Assembly (NCBI RefSeq): GCF_039566955.1
Contig: NZ_CP154796.1
Location: forward strand, 6,138,001-6,202,000
DNA from: Micromonospora sp. DSM 45708
GTDB lineage: Bacteria > Actinomycetota > Actinomycetes > Mycobacteriales > Micromonosporaceae
Length of the DNA: 64,000 nt
Direction of reading: 5' to 3'
In this document: positions 33,126 through 41,265 of the stretch, in pieces
How positions within the stretch are numbered: the stretch's first letter is position 1
How the letters are laid out: each line of letters begins with the position of its first letter
Made by a program: the position numbers and the translations under genes
Notes under the pieces: generated by a model
What the model was told of the DNA's origin: nothing
Seen by the model: only the letters and a program-made list of their open reading frames with translations
Database searches by the model: none

Positions 33126-34067
33126 GTGAACCAGCTCCGCCTCGGCTATCTGTACGGCATCGGCGCGTACCTGCTCTGGGGTTTCTTTCCGATCTACCTG
33201 AAACTGCTCCGGCCGGCCGGACCGGTGGAGATCCTCGCGCACCGGATCATCTGGTCGGTGGCGTTCGTGGCGCTGCTGCTGGCCGCCATGCGCCACGTCA
33301 GTTTCCTGCGGGCGCTGGCCCGGCGGCCCCGGGCGCTGGCCGGCATCGCGTTCGCCGCCGCGCTGATCGCTGTCAACTGGGGCACCTACATCTACGGCGT
33401 GAACTCCGACCGGGTGGTGGAGACCGCGCTCGGCTACTTCATCAACCCGTTGGTGTCGGTGCTGTTCGGCGTGCTCGCGCTGCGGGAACGGCTGCGTCCG
33501 ACGCAGTGGGCGGCGCTCGGTGTCGGCGCGCTCGCGGTGGCGGTGCTCACCGCCGACTACGGGCGCCTGCCCTGGCTGGCGCTCACGCTCGCGTTCAGCT
33601 TCGCCGGGTACGGCCTGGTCAAGAAGCAGCTCGGCCTGCCCGCCGCCGAGGGGCTCTTCGTCGAGTCGGCGGTGCTGGCGCTGCCCGCCCTGGCGTACCT
33701 GGGCTGGCTGTCGGCGCGCGGCGACTCGACGTTCGGGCACGTCTCCGCCGGGCACACCGCGCTGCTGGTGCTGGCCGGCGCCGCCACCGCGATCCCGTTG
33801 CTGCTCTTCGCCGGCGCGGCCAACCGGCTGCCGCTGTCCACCGTCGGCATGCTCCAGTACCTGGCCCCGATCCTCCAGCTCGGCTGCGGCGTGCTGATCT
33901 TCCACGAGCCGATGCCGCCGGCCCGGTTGGCCGGTTTCGCCCTGGTCTGGCTGGCCCTGCTGGTCTTCACCGTCGACGCGCTGCGCCACACCCGCCGCAC
34001 CCGCGCCGCCGCCCGGATCCCCGTTCCCACTCCGCACTCCCCCGCACCCCCTGCCCTTCCGCGCTGA
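33126..34067 (+). CDS. rarD: EamA-family transporter RarD
   Basis: A 313-residue membrane protein with about ten helices of the RarD subgroup of the drug/metabolite transporter superfamily. Diagnostic segments are YGIGAYLLWGFFPIYLKLL, ILAHRIIWSVAFVALLLA, NWGTYIYGVNSDRVVETALGY, SFAGYGLVKKQLGLPA and TVGMLQYLAPILQLGCGVLI. The substrate is unknown. GTG 33126 is chosen; GGTGGAG precedes it. The short C-terminal tail is proline-rich and cytoplasmic. A strong inverted repeat begins at its stop codon. Confidence 0.9.
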   Translation: MNQLRLGYLYGIGAYLLWGFFPIYLKLLRPAGPVEILAHRIIWSVAFVALLLAAMRHVSFLRALARRPRALAGIAFAAALIAVNWGTYIYGVNSDRVVETALGYFINPLVSVLFGVLALRERLRPTQWAALGVGALAVAVLTADYGRLPWLALTLAFSFAGYGLVKKQLGLPAAEGLFVESAVLALPALAYLGWLSARGDSTFGHVSAGHTALLVLAGAATAIPLLLFAGAANRLPLSTVGMLQYLAPILQLGCGVLIFHEPMPPARLAGFALVWLALLVFTVDALRHTRRTRAAARIPVPTPHSPAPPALPR

Positions 34068-34123
34068 TTCCCGGAAAGCGGGGCCATGGGGCGCGAAACA
34101 GCCACGCTTTCCGTGAATCAGCG
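34062..34123. repeat. Long inverted repeat between convergent genes (terminator-like)
   Basis: CGCTGATTCCCGGAAAGCG (34062-34080) and CGCTTTCCGTGAATCAGCG (34105-34123) are 19-base arms with one mismatch and a 24-base spacer. The left arm includes the rarD stop codon. It separates rarD from the convergent anti-sigma gene, so it could terminate both. In general form it matches the element at 4406-4487, though its sequence differs. Confidence 0.65.
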
Positions 34124-34155
34124 GCAGAGGGGTGGGGGGATGGGCGAGTGGGCGG

Positions 34156-34845
34156 TCAGCGCAGGTCGTAGGCGAGGACGGGGGTCTCGTCGCCGCGCAG
34201 GAGTTCCAGGCGGACCAGGTCGCCCCGGGTGAAACGGGTGACGCCGGAGAAGCGCAGGTCGTCACCGGGGGCGGCCAGCCAGGAGCCGATCTGCTCGGTC
34301 GCGCCGTCCGGGCCGTGCGCCACCAGCCGGAACGTGTACGCCTCGCGGTGCCCGGCCCGCCGGTCGTAACCGCAGTGCATGGTGACCTCGGTGCCCCACG
34401 GCGTCTCGGTCAGCCCCACCTCGGCGTGCACCGGCGCGGTCCCGGCGACCGGCCGCATCGAGGTCAGCGCCACCGGTCGGGTGGTCGGCGCGGCCGGCGG
34501 CCGGAGCACTGTCACGCCGACGCCGGCCAGCACCGCCAGCACGGCGGCGGCGAGCGCGGTCGACGCGTACCGTCGCCGGGCGCGGGACCGGTCGCGGTGC
34601 TTGCGCGCCCGCGCGGCGTCGAGCAGCGCGGGCAGCCGCGACGTCTTCGGGCCGACCTCCAGGAACTGCTCCAGCCCGGCCGGGTCGAGCCGGCCCAGCA
34701 GGCCGGGGAGCACGGCGATCTCGGCCACCGCCTCCCGGCACTGCGCGCAGCCGCCCAGGTGCCGCTCGTAGGCGGCGCGGTCGGCCGGGGCGAGGGCGCC
34801 CAGCACGTACGCGCCGTCGTCGTGCGCGAACTCGCAGCGGGTCAT
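34156..34845 (-). CDS. Anti-sigma factor with N-terminal zinc finger (ZAS domain)
   Basis: A 229-residue membrane protein. The N-terminal zinc-binding anti-sigma domain is MTRCEFAHDDGAYVLGALAP with YERHLGGCAQC (His29, Cys33, Cys36), a linker, then one transmembrane helix (ASTALAAAVLAVLAGVGVTV) and an extracytoplasmic domain with TEVTMHCGYDRRAG. It would hold the sigma factor encoded just upstream until an outside or redox signal arrives. The ATG at 34845 overlaps the sigma stop (ATGA). The last 80 residues resemble the anti-sigma-K C-terminal fold. Confidence 0.9.
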   Translation of the reverse strand: MTRCEFAHDDGAYVLGALAPADRAAYERHLGGCAQCREAVAEIAVLPGLLGRLDPAGLEQFLEVGPKTSRLPALLDAARARKHRDRSRARRRYASTALAAAVLAVLAGVGVTVLRPPAAPTTRPVALTSMRPVAGTAPVHAEVGLTETPWGTEVTMHCGYDRRAGHREAYTFRLVAHGPDGATEQIGSWLAAPGDDLRFSGVTRFTRGDLVRLELLRGDETPVLAYDLR

Positions 34846-35447
34846 CCGGTCACCCCCATCTCGGCCAGCGCCAACCGCAGTGAGCGCAGCGCGTAGTGGG
34901 TGCGCGACTTCACCGTGCCCGGCGGTACGCCCAGCCGGGCAGCCGCCTCCGCCACCGACCGACCCTGGTAGAAGCATTCGACCAGCACCTCGCGGTGGGT
35001 CGGGCTGAGCCGGTTGAGCGCCTCGGCCACCGTCCACGCCTCCACCGCGCGCTCCGTCTCGTCGACCGTCTCCGCGGTTTCCGGCAGCTCGTCGGTGTAG
35101 ACCTCGCCGACCCGCGCCGAGCGTCGACGCCAGGCGTCGATGGCCAGGTTCCGGGCGGTGGTGAACAGCCAGGCGCGGACCGAGCCACGGCGTGGGTCCA
35201 GCGACTCCGGGTGCCGCCAGGCCCGCAGCAGCGTCTCCTGCACGAGGTCCTCGGCACGCGGCCGATCGCCGTTGACCAGTCGCAGGGCGTGCGCGAACAG
35301 CGCGTCGGCGTGCTCGTCGTGCAGCGCGCGCAGCAGTTGGGCGTCGTGGTCGCTGATGGCGGTACCTCGCTTCCCGCGACGGGGAGACCGGCGACGCGTT
35401 CGCCCGTCCGGGCGGTTGCGTTCGCCCTTCCATACGTGCCGTGACAC
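34842..35447 (-). CDS. ECF RNA polymerase sigma factor
   Basis: A 201-residue ECF sigma factor. Region 2 is seen in DHDAQLLRALHDEHADALFA and RPRAEDLVQETLLRAWRHPE with WLFTTARNLAIDAWRRR; region 4 in LNRLSPTHREVLVECFYQGR and AARLGVPPGTVKSRTHYALR. The only in-frame start is a GTG at 35447, giving about 30 basic residues before region 2, an unusual extension that may mean a non-canonical start nearer 35350. It is co-translated with its zinc-binding anti-sigma factor and likely autoregulated. The divergent phoX gene shares the 156-base upstream region. The pair looks like SigL/RslA or SigK-type systems. Confidence 0.88.
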   Translation of the reverse strand: MSRHVWKGERNRPDGRTRRRSPRRGKRGTAISDHDAQLLRALHDEHADALFAHALRLVNGDRPRAEDLVQETLLRAWRHPESLDPRRGSVRAWLFTTARNLAIDAWRRRSARVGEVYTDELPETAETVDETERAVEAWTVAEALNRLSPTHREVLVECFYQGRSVAEAAARLGVPPGTVKSRTHYALRSLRLALAEMGVTG

Positions 35448-35603
35448 CGAACGGTTCAGCCGCAGGTCAGGCCGGAGCTGTTCACGTCCGGTTCACGTTC
35501 GGGCCGACGGCCGCTCACCACGTGCTGGCACCGTCCGGCAGGTACGCGCCCGGGCCGACCGCCCGGGCGCGCCGTCCGACGTCCGACCAGGAGGCTCCAC
35601 CAC

Positions 35604-37727
35604 ATGAGCGACCGTCCTCGCCTGCTTCCGCTGCTGGGTGCCACCCGCCACGGCAGCCGCGACGCGATGACCTGTCTGTACCGGTGCGGAAACGCCTGCG
35701 ACCACCCGGTGCCCAACTCTTCCGACAACCCGTACTTCGGCGACCTGGTCGACGCCGAGGTCTCCCGGCGCGGCGTGGTCCGCGCCGGCGCGGTCGGCGC
35801 GCTGGTGCTCGGCTTCGGCGGCACCGCCGTGGGCGCGCTCGCCGGCGCGGCGCCGGCCGCCGCCGCGCCCGCCACGCCGACCGCCCCGGGCACGGACGAG
35901 GCCGCCGCCGCGTTCGGACGCCCGGGCAGTGGCGCGCTGACGTTCAAGCCGATCCCGCCGAACAAGCTCGACACGCTCGTCGTGCCGAACGGGTACGACC
36001 ACGCCGTCGTCATCAAGTGGGGCGACGAGGTGGTCCCCGGCGCGCCCGCGTTCGACGTCCACCACCAGAGCGCCGCCGCCCAGGCCAAGCAGTTCGGCTA
36101 CAACAACGACTTCGTCGGCGTGCTGCCGATCGACCGCAAACGCGCGCTGCTCGTGGTCAACCACGAGTACACCAACGAGGACCTGATGTTCCCCGGCTTC
36201 ACCGGTCAGGACGCGCTGACCGTGGAGCAGGTACGGGTGGCGATGGCCGCGCACGGCATGTCCGTGGTGGAGCTGGAGCGGGTGGCGGACACCGGGCAGT
36301 GGCGGCCGGTACGGCGCGGCCGGCGCGAGTACAACCGTCGGGTCACGGCGCTGGCCACGAAGTTCGAGCTGACCGGCCCGGCCGCCGGTTCGGCGTGGCT
36401 GCGGACCGCCGCCGACCCGAAGGGCCGGACGGTTGTCGGCACGCTGAACAACTGCGCCGGCGGCGTCACCCCGTGGGGCACCGTGCTCTCCGGTGAGGAG
36501 AACTTCAACCAGTACTTCGTCGGCGGCGACGGCGCGCCGGAGGAGCTGAAGCCGAAGCTGGCCCGGTACGGCATCCCGACCGACGTGCGCTACCCGAGCG
36601 GCAGCCGCAAGTGGGACCGCGCCGACGAGCGCTTCGACCTGGCCCGGCACCCGAACGAGGCACACCGGTTCGGCTGGGTCGTCGAGATCGACCCGTTCGA
36701 CCCGCAGGCCCGGCCGCGCAAGCACACCGCGCTGGGCCGGGTGAAGCACGAGGGCGCGAACGTCATCGTGGCCCGCAGCGGGCACGTGGTCGCGTACATG
36801 GGCGACGACGAGCGCTTCGACTACCTCTACAAGTTCGTGTCGGACAAGAAGTTCATGCCGGGCAACTCCTGGGTGGCCCGCAAGCACAACCTGACGCTGC
36901 TGGAGTCCGGCACGCTCTACGTCGCCACGCTGACCGGCGACAGTCCGGCCGGTGAGATCGACGGCAGCGGCACGCTGCCCGCCGACGGCGGCTTCTCCGG
37001 CCGGGGCCGGTGGATCAAGCTGGTCAGCGGCAACCGCTCGTACGTCGACGGGATGACCGCCGCCGACGTGCTCACGTTCACCCGGCTGGCCGGCGACAAG
37101 GTCGGCGCGACCAAGATGGACCGTCCCGAGGACGTCGAGCCGAGCCTGCTCACCGGCAAGGTCTACGTGGCGTTGACCAACAACTCCGACCGGGGCAAGG
37201 CCGGCAAGGCGCCGGCCGACGAGGCGAACCCGCGTAACGCCAACAAGCACGGGCAGATCCTGGAGCTGGTCGAGGAGCGCGGCGACAACACCGCCGAGGC
37301 GTTCACCTGGTCGCTGCCGATCGTCTGCGGCGACCCGGCCGACGCGTCGACGTACTTCGCCGGCTACGACAAGACGAAGGTCTCGCCGATCTCCTGCCCG
37401 GACAACGTCGCGTTCGACGCCACCGGGAACCTCTGGATCTCGACCGACGGCAACGCGTTGGGCAGCAACGACGGCCTGTTCGCCACCGCCGTCGAGGGTC
37501 CGGAGCGGGGCCACCTGAAGCAGTTCCTCACCGTGCCGCTCGGCGCGGAGACCTGCGGCCCGTTCATCACCCGGGACAACCGGTCGGTGTTCGTGGCCGT
37601 GCAGCACCCGGGTGAGATCTCCGGCGCGACGGTGGAGAACCCGGCCTCCACCTGGCCGGACGGCGACTTCGCCAAGCCCGGCGTGGTCGTCACCTGGCGC
37701 CTCGACGGGGGCCCGGTCGGCAGCTGA
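35604..37727 (+). CDS. phoX: PhoX-family (DUF839) alkaline phosphatase, Tat-exported
   Basis: A 707-residue protein. A twin-arginine motif VSRRGVVRAG (RR at 55-56) precedes a hydrophobic stretch and AAPAAAAP, so export folded through Tat is expected. The DUF839 body shows LVVNHEYTNEDLMFPG, NCAGGVTPWGTVLSGEENFN, GWVVEIDPFDPQ, KHTALGRVKHEGANV and RPEDVEPS, the metal-binding and catalytic segments of PhoX, a Ca/Fe enzyme that frees phosphate from esters. CAGGAGG is placed 12 bases before the ATG. Pho control is plausible, but no clear PHO box was identified. Confidence 0.92.
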   Translation: MSDRPRLLPLLGATRHGSRDAMTCLYRCGNACDHPVPNSSDNPYFGDLVDAEVSRRGVVRAGAVGALVLGFGGTAVGALAGAAPAAAAPATPTAPGTDEAAAAFGRPGSGALTFKPIPPNKLDTLVVPNGYDHAVVIKWGDEVVPGAPAFDVHHQSAAAQAKQFGYNNDFVGVLPIDRKRALLVVNHEYTNEDLMFPGFTGQDALTVEQVRVAMAAHGMSVVELERVADTGQWRPVRRGRREYNRRVTALATKFELTGPAAGSAWLRTAADPKGRTVVGTLNNCAGGVTPWGTVLSGEENFNQYFVGGDGAPEELKPKLARYGIPTDVRYPSGSRKWDRADERFDLARHPNEAHRFGWVVEIDPFDPQARPRKHTALGRVKHEGANVIVARSGHVVAYMGDDERFDYLYKFVSDKKFMPGNSWVARKHNLTLLESGTLYVATLTGDSPAGEIDGSGTLPADGGFSGRGRWIKLVSGNRSYVDGMTAADVLTFTRLAGDKVGATKMDRPEDVEPSLLTGKVYVALTNNSDRGKAGKAPADEANPRNANKHGQILELVEERGDNTAEAFTWSLPIVCGDPADASTYFAGYDKTKVSPISCPDNVAFDATGNLWISTDGNALGSNDGLFATAVEGPERGHLKQFLTVPLGAETCGPFITRDNRSVFVAVQHPGEISGATVENPASTWPDGDFAKPGVVVTWRLDGGPVGS

Positions 37728-37766
37728 GCCAACCCCGGGGCGGTCCGGCGCTGGACCGCCCGCTGG

Positions 37767-37797
37767 AGGGCCACCATCCGGCCAGGATGGTGGCCCT
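37767..37797. terminator. Bidirectional terminator between phoX and iclR gene
   Basis: AGGGCCACCATCC and GGATGGTGGCCCT form a perfect 13-base stem with a 5-base loop followed by TTTC on the plus strand. It lies between the convergent phoX and IclR-family genes. Confidence 0.85.
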
Positions 37798-37798
37798 T

Positions 37799-38581
37799 TC
37801 AGTTCTCGGTGGCGATCCCGTCGGCGATCGCCCGCGCGGCGGTGAGCAGCTTCGCCCGTACCACGCGTGCCGAGGTCATCATCTCGCTGGCCGGCAACGC
37901 GCAGGCCAGCACCACCCGCCGCTCGATGTCCTTGTCCGGGGTGACCAGCACCGCGGCGCACGCCACGCCCTGCCGGAACTGGCCCAGCTCCAGCTGCATG
38001 CCGCGCCGGTCGCCGGCGGCCAGGTCGGCCTCGAACGCCTCGACGGTGGTCAGGGTGGCGGTGGTGAACGGCCGCATGCCGTATTCCCGCAGGTAGCGGA
38101 AGCGCTGCTCGGCGGTGAGCGTGGCGAGCAGGCTCTTGCCGAGCGCGGTGGCGTGCGCGCCCTCGTCGAAGCCCGGCACCAGATCCTCCAGGTACGGCGA
38201 GCGCGCCCCCTCGGCGCACGCGGTCACTGCCACCTGCCCGCCCACGAAGCGGCCGAGGTAGTGGCTCCAACCGGTCTCCACGGCGGCCCGACGCAACGCC
38301 TCACCGACCGCGGGCGGGCCCCGGAACGCGGTGACCAGCTCGCGGTAGCGGTCGGCGATCTCCAGTCCGACGATGTACGTCCCGTCCTCGCGCCGGATCA
38401 CGTAGCCCTCGTACGCGAGCGTGCGCACCAGGTGGTAGGTGGTGGCGACGGTCAGCTCGCAGCGGCGGGCGATCTGCTTCACGGTGAGGCCCCTCGGTGC
38501 ACGGCCGACCGACTCGAGCACTCGAAGCGCGCGGGAGACGCTGCGGATCAGGTCCGAAGGTTCCGCCAGAGGGTCGCGCAC
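37799..38581 (-). CDS. IclR family transcriptional regulator
   Basis: A 260-residue regulator: N-terminal winged helix (SVSRALRVLESVGRAPRGLT, ARRCELTVATTYHLVRTLAY) and an IclR effector-binding domain with AEGARSPYLEDLVPGFDEGA, HATALGKSLLATLTAEQRF and VACAAVLVTPD. The start is GTG 38581 with GGAGGTAG upstream. It is divergent from an MFS transporter 153 bases away, the classical arrangement of a regulator and its target. The ligand is unknown. Confidence 0.92.
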   Translation of the reverse strand: MRDPLAEPSDLIRSVSRALRVLESVGRAPRGLTVKQIARRCELTVATTYHLVRTLAYEGYVIRREDGTYIVGLEIADRYRELVTAFRGPPAVGEALRRAAVETGWSHYLGRFVGGQVAVTACAEGARSPYLEDLVPGFDEGAHATALGKSLLATLTAEQRFRYLREYGMRPFTTATLTTVEAFEADLAAGDRRGMQLELGQFRQGVACAAVLVTPDKDIERRVVLACALPASEMMTSARVVRAKLLTAARAIADGIATEN

Positions 38582-38734
38582 AACTACCTCCGCCGCCGGG
38601 GGCTTACACCATATGAAAAAAGGTCCGAGTGCGAAATGCCTGTTCGGGTCGAGGATGTCAGATCACCGGGCACAGACCGTGCATCGACAGACACGATCAG
38701 CAGCGAAAACGCGGCCGGCGTAGGTTGACCGGCA

Positions 38735-39916
38735 ATGACTGAAACAATTTCGCGAACCAACCGGGCAGCTACCGGGCGACCCGTCCGGGTCGGCGTCGGG
38801 GCCACCGTCACCACGATCGCCTGCGTCCTGCCGGTCTTCCTGGTCGGCGGTCTGGCCGTGCAGCTCGGCGACGAGCTGGGCTTCAGCCCGGCCGGGCTGG
38901 GCCTGGCCGTCTCGATCTACTTCGGCATCAGCGCGCTGGCCTCGGTGCCCTCCGGCGCCCTGGTCGAGCGGTACGGACCGGCCCCGGTGGCGCGCGTCGC
39001 CATCGCGCTCTCCGCCGGCTCGCTGCTGGCCGTGGCCGGCCTCGCCCGGTCGTACCCCACGCTGGTGGCGCTGCTCGCGCTCAGCGCCGCCGCCAACGCG
39101 CTCGGCCAACTCGCCAGCAACGCCGCGTTGGCCGAGCACGTGCCCGCCCACCGGCAGGGGCTCTCCTTCGGCGTGAAGCAGGCCGCCATCCCGCTCTCCA
39201 CGCTGCTGGCCGGCGCGGCAGTCCCGACCATCGCGCTGACCGCCGGCTGGCGCTGGGCGTTCGTGGTGGCTGCCGGGGCCGCGCTGGCCGCACTGGCGGC
39301 CGTTCCCCGGTCCGGTCGGAACCGGCGCACCCGGTCCGCCTCCGCCGGCCGGGGCGACGGCCGGGCCGCGCTGGTGGTGGTCGGGCTGGCCGCGACGCTC
39401 GCGGCCGGCGCGGCGAACGCGCTGGGCACGTTCCTCGTCGACTCGTCGGCCGGGCGGGGGCTCTCCCCCGGCCTGGCCGGCCTGACGCTGACGCTCGGCA
39501 GCGCGGTGTGCGTGTCCGCCCGCGTCGGTGTGGGGTGGCTGGCCGACCGGCGGGCCGGCGGGCACGTCGGCGTCATCGCCGGGCTGCTGGTGGCGGGCTC
39601 GGTGGGGCTGCTCCTGCTCGCGGTGGCCGGGCCGGTGCCGCTGCTCGCCGGCGTGGTGCTCGGCTTCGGGCTCGGCTGGGCCTGGCCGGGGCTGCTGACC
39701 TTCGCGGTGGTCCGGCTCCACCCGCAGGCCCCGGCCGCCGCCACCTCGATCACCCAGACCGGCGTGTACGCGGGCGGCTGTCTGGGCCCGCTCGGTCTCG
39801 GCGCGCTGGCCGGCGCGGCCGGCTACCCGGCGATGTGGCTGACCGCGGCCGGAGCCATGCTCCTGGCGGCCGTGCTCATGCTGCTCGCCGCCCGCCTGCT
39901 GTCCCGCCCGACCTGA
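38735..39916 (+). CDS. MFS transporter
   Basis: A 393-residue membrane protein with about 12 helices in two halves. The MFS motif A is partly visible in SGALVERYGPAPVARVAIAL after helix 2 and GVGWLADRRAGGHVGVIAG in the second half. The SITQTGVYAGGCLGPLGLGA segment is typical of the CynX/NimT-like or oxalate/formate-like groups. The divergent IclR regulator suggests uptake of a small aromatic or organic acid, an inference only. The intergenic region 38582-38734 has an AT-rich patch (CCATATGAAAAAAGG) likely to hold promoter or operator. Confidence 0.88.
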   Translation: MTETISRTNRAATGRPVRVGVGATVTTIACVLPVFLVGGLAVQLGDELGFSPAGLGLAVSIYFGISALASVPSGALVERYGPAPVARVAIALSAGSLLAVAGLARSYPTLVALLALSAAANALGQLASNAALAEHVPAHRQGLSFGVKQAAIPLSTLLAGAAVPTIALTAGWRWAFVVAAGAALAALAAVPRSGRNRRTRSASAGRGDGRAALVVVGLAATLAAGAANALGTFLVDSSAGRGLSPGLAGLTLTLGSAVCVSARVGVGWLADRRAGGHVGVIAGLLVAGSVGLLLLAVAGPVPLLAGVVLGFGLGWAWPGLLTFAVVRLHPQAPAAATSITQTGVYAGGCLGPLGLGALAGAAGYPAMWLTAAGAMLLAAVLMLLAARLLSRPT

Positions 39917-39979
39917 TCCCTACGCCGTGGGCCGCTCGGGACGCGCAGGGCGCCGAGGGAAGATACCGCCTCGGACGGT

Positions 39980-40016
39980 TATGACCAGGAGTCATATTTA
40001 TGACCGTGAGGTATAT
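39980..40016. promoter_or_regulatory. TATGACC direct and inverted repeats
   Basis: TATGACC occurs at 39980-39986 and 39999-40005; the first is also an inverted repeat with TCATA at 39992-39996, and the second is followed by GGTATA, another imperfect inversion. The 19-base period and the AT-rich composition in an otherwise GC-rich gap suggest a binding site, although the flanking genes converge here. Confidence 0.4.
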
Positions 40017-40134
40017 GGCTCGACCACGACCTGTTCCTGGCGGAGACCACGCTCGGTAGCGGCCGGGGACAGCAGGAGACCGCACCGGCGTCCGCGGTCC
40101 GGACGTGCGGAAGTCACCTCTCGACCGGAACGGG

Positions 40135-41175
40135 TCAGCTGGTGCGGTCGGCGATGTAGTCGCAGAGGGATTCGAGGGCGCGGCGGGCGGGGCCCTCCGG
40201 GAGCGGGGCCAGGTGGGCGCGGGCGTCCTCGGCGTAGCTGCGCACCGTCTCCCGTGCGCGCTTGAGCGCCGGGGACTCGCGGAGCAGCGAGAGCGCCTCG
40301 GCGTGCAGCGCGTCGTCGACGAGCGGGCCGGTGGCCAGGATCTCCCGGAGTCGCACGCTGGCCGCGTCCGAGTCGTCGCCGGCGAGCGCGTAGAGCACCG
40401 GCAGGGTGGGCACGCCCTCGCGCAGGTCGGTGCCGGGCGTCTTGCCGGACTGCACCGACTCGCTGGCGATGTCCAGCAGGTCGTCGGAGAGTTGGAACGC
40501 GACGCCGATGACCTCGCCGTACCCGGCCAGGGCCTCGGTGTGCGCGGCGGACGCGCCACCGAACATGCCGCCGAAGCGGGCCGAGGTGGCGATCAGCGAA
40601 CCGGTCTTCTCGGCGATCACGTGCAGGTAGTGCGCGACCGGGTCGGTGCCGCGCGGGCCGACCGTCTCGGCGATCTGGCCGTGCACCAGGCGGGCGAACG
40701 TGCGCGCCTGCAACCGGACCGCTTCTGGGCCCAGGTCGGCCGCGATGTCCGCGGCCCGCGCGAAGAGGAAGTCGCCGACCAGGATGGCCACGGAGTTGCT
40801 CCAGCGGGAGTTGGCGCTCGGCGCGCCCCGCCGCACAGCCGCCTCGTCCATCACGTCGTCGTGGTAGAGCGTCGCCAGGTGAGTGAGCTCCATCACCACG
40901 GCCGCCGGCACCACCTGGGCGGCGTCCGGGTCGCCGAACTGCGCGCCCAGCGCCACCAGCAGTGGCCGGAACCGCTTGCCGCCGGCCTCCATCAGGTGCC
41001 GGGCCGCGTCGGTGACCAGCGGGTCGGCGCTGGCCACGCCGGACCACAGTTGGGTCTCGACGCGGTCGAGGACGCCCAGCACGGACGCTTCGACGCGCGG
41101 GTCGGCGAGGTGCAGGCCGAGCGCGCCGAACTGACCTGAACGCTCGCCAGCCGGGTTCACCACGTCTTCAACCAT
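40135..41175 (-). CDS. Polyprenyl diphosphate synthase (menaquinone side chain)
   Basis: A 346-residue trans-polyprenyl synthase. The first aspartate-rich motif is YHDDVMDEAAVRRG (DDxxD, about 106-110), preceded by GGKRFRPLLV; the second is FQLSDDLLDIASES. It elongates allylic diphosphates with isopentenyl diphosphate; the position beside nuo and the quinone genes and similarity to GrcC/HepT types suggest a long chain for menaquinone. The number of units cannot be read. ATG 41175. It follows the nuo operon on the same strand but after a strong terminator, so it is separately transcribed. Confidence 0.9.
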   Translation of the reverse strand: MVEDVVNPAGERSGQFGALGLHLADPRVEASVLGVLDRVETQLWSGVASADPLVTDAARHLMEAGGKRFRPLLVALGAQFGDPDAAQVVPAAVVMELTHLATLYHDDVMDEAAVRRGAPSANSRWSNSVAILVGDFLFARAADIAADLGPEAVRLQARTFARLVHGQIAETVGPRGTDPVAHYLHVIAEKTGSLIATSARFGGMFGGASAAHTEALAGYGEVIGVAFQLSDDLLDIASESVQSGKTPGTDLREGVPTLPVLYALAGDDSDAASVRLREILATGPLVDDALHAEALSLLRESPALKRARETVRSYAEDARAHLAPLPEGPARRALESLCDYIADRTS

Positions 41176-41214
41176 GCCACACCCGTTCGACCTGCTCGGT
41201 GAGGGGGATACGGA

Positions 41215-41250
41215 CCGGGGGCCGGTACGCCACGGCGTACCGGCCCCCGG
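41215..41250 (-). terminator. Terminator of the nuo operon
   Basis: CCGGGGGCCGGTACGC and GCGTACCGGCCCCCGG form a perfect 16-base stem with a 4-base loop, 15 bases after the nuoN stop. Confidence 0.85.
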
Positions 41251-41265
41251 GTGGAACCACTTCCG

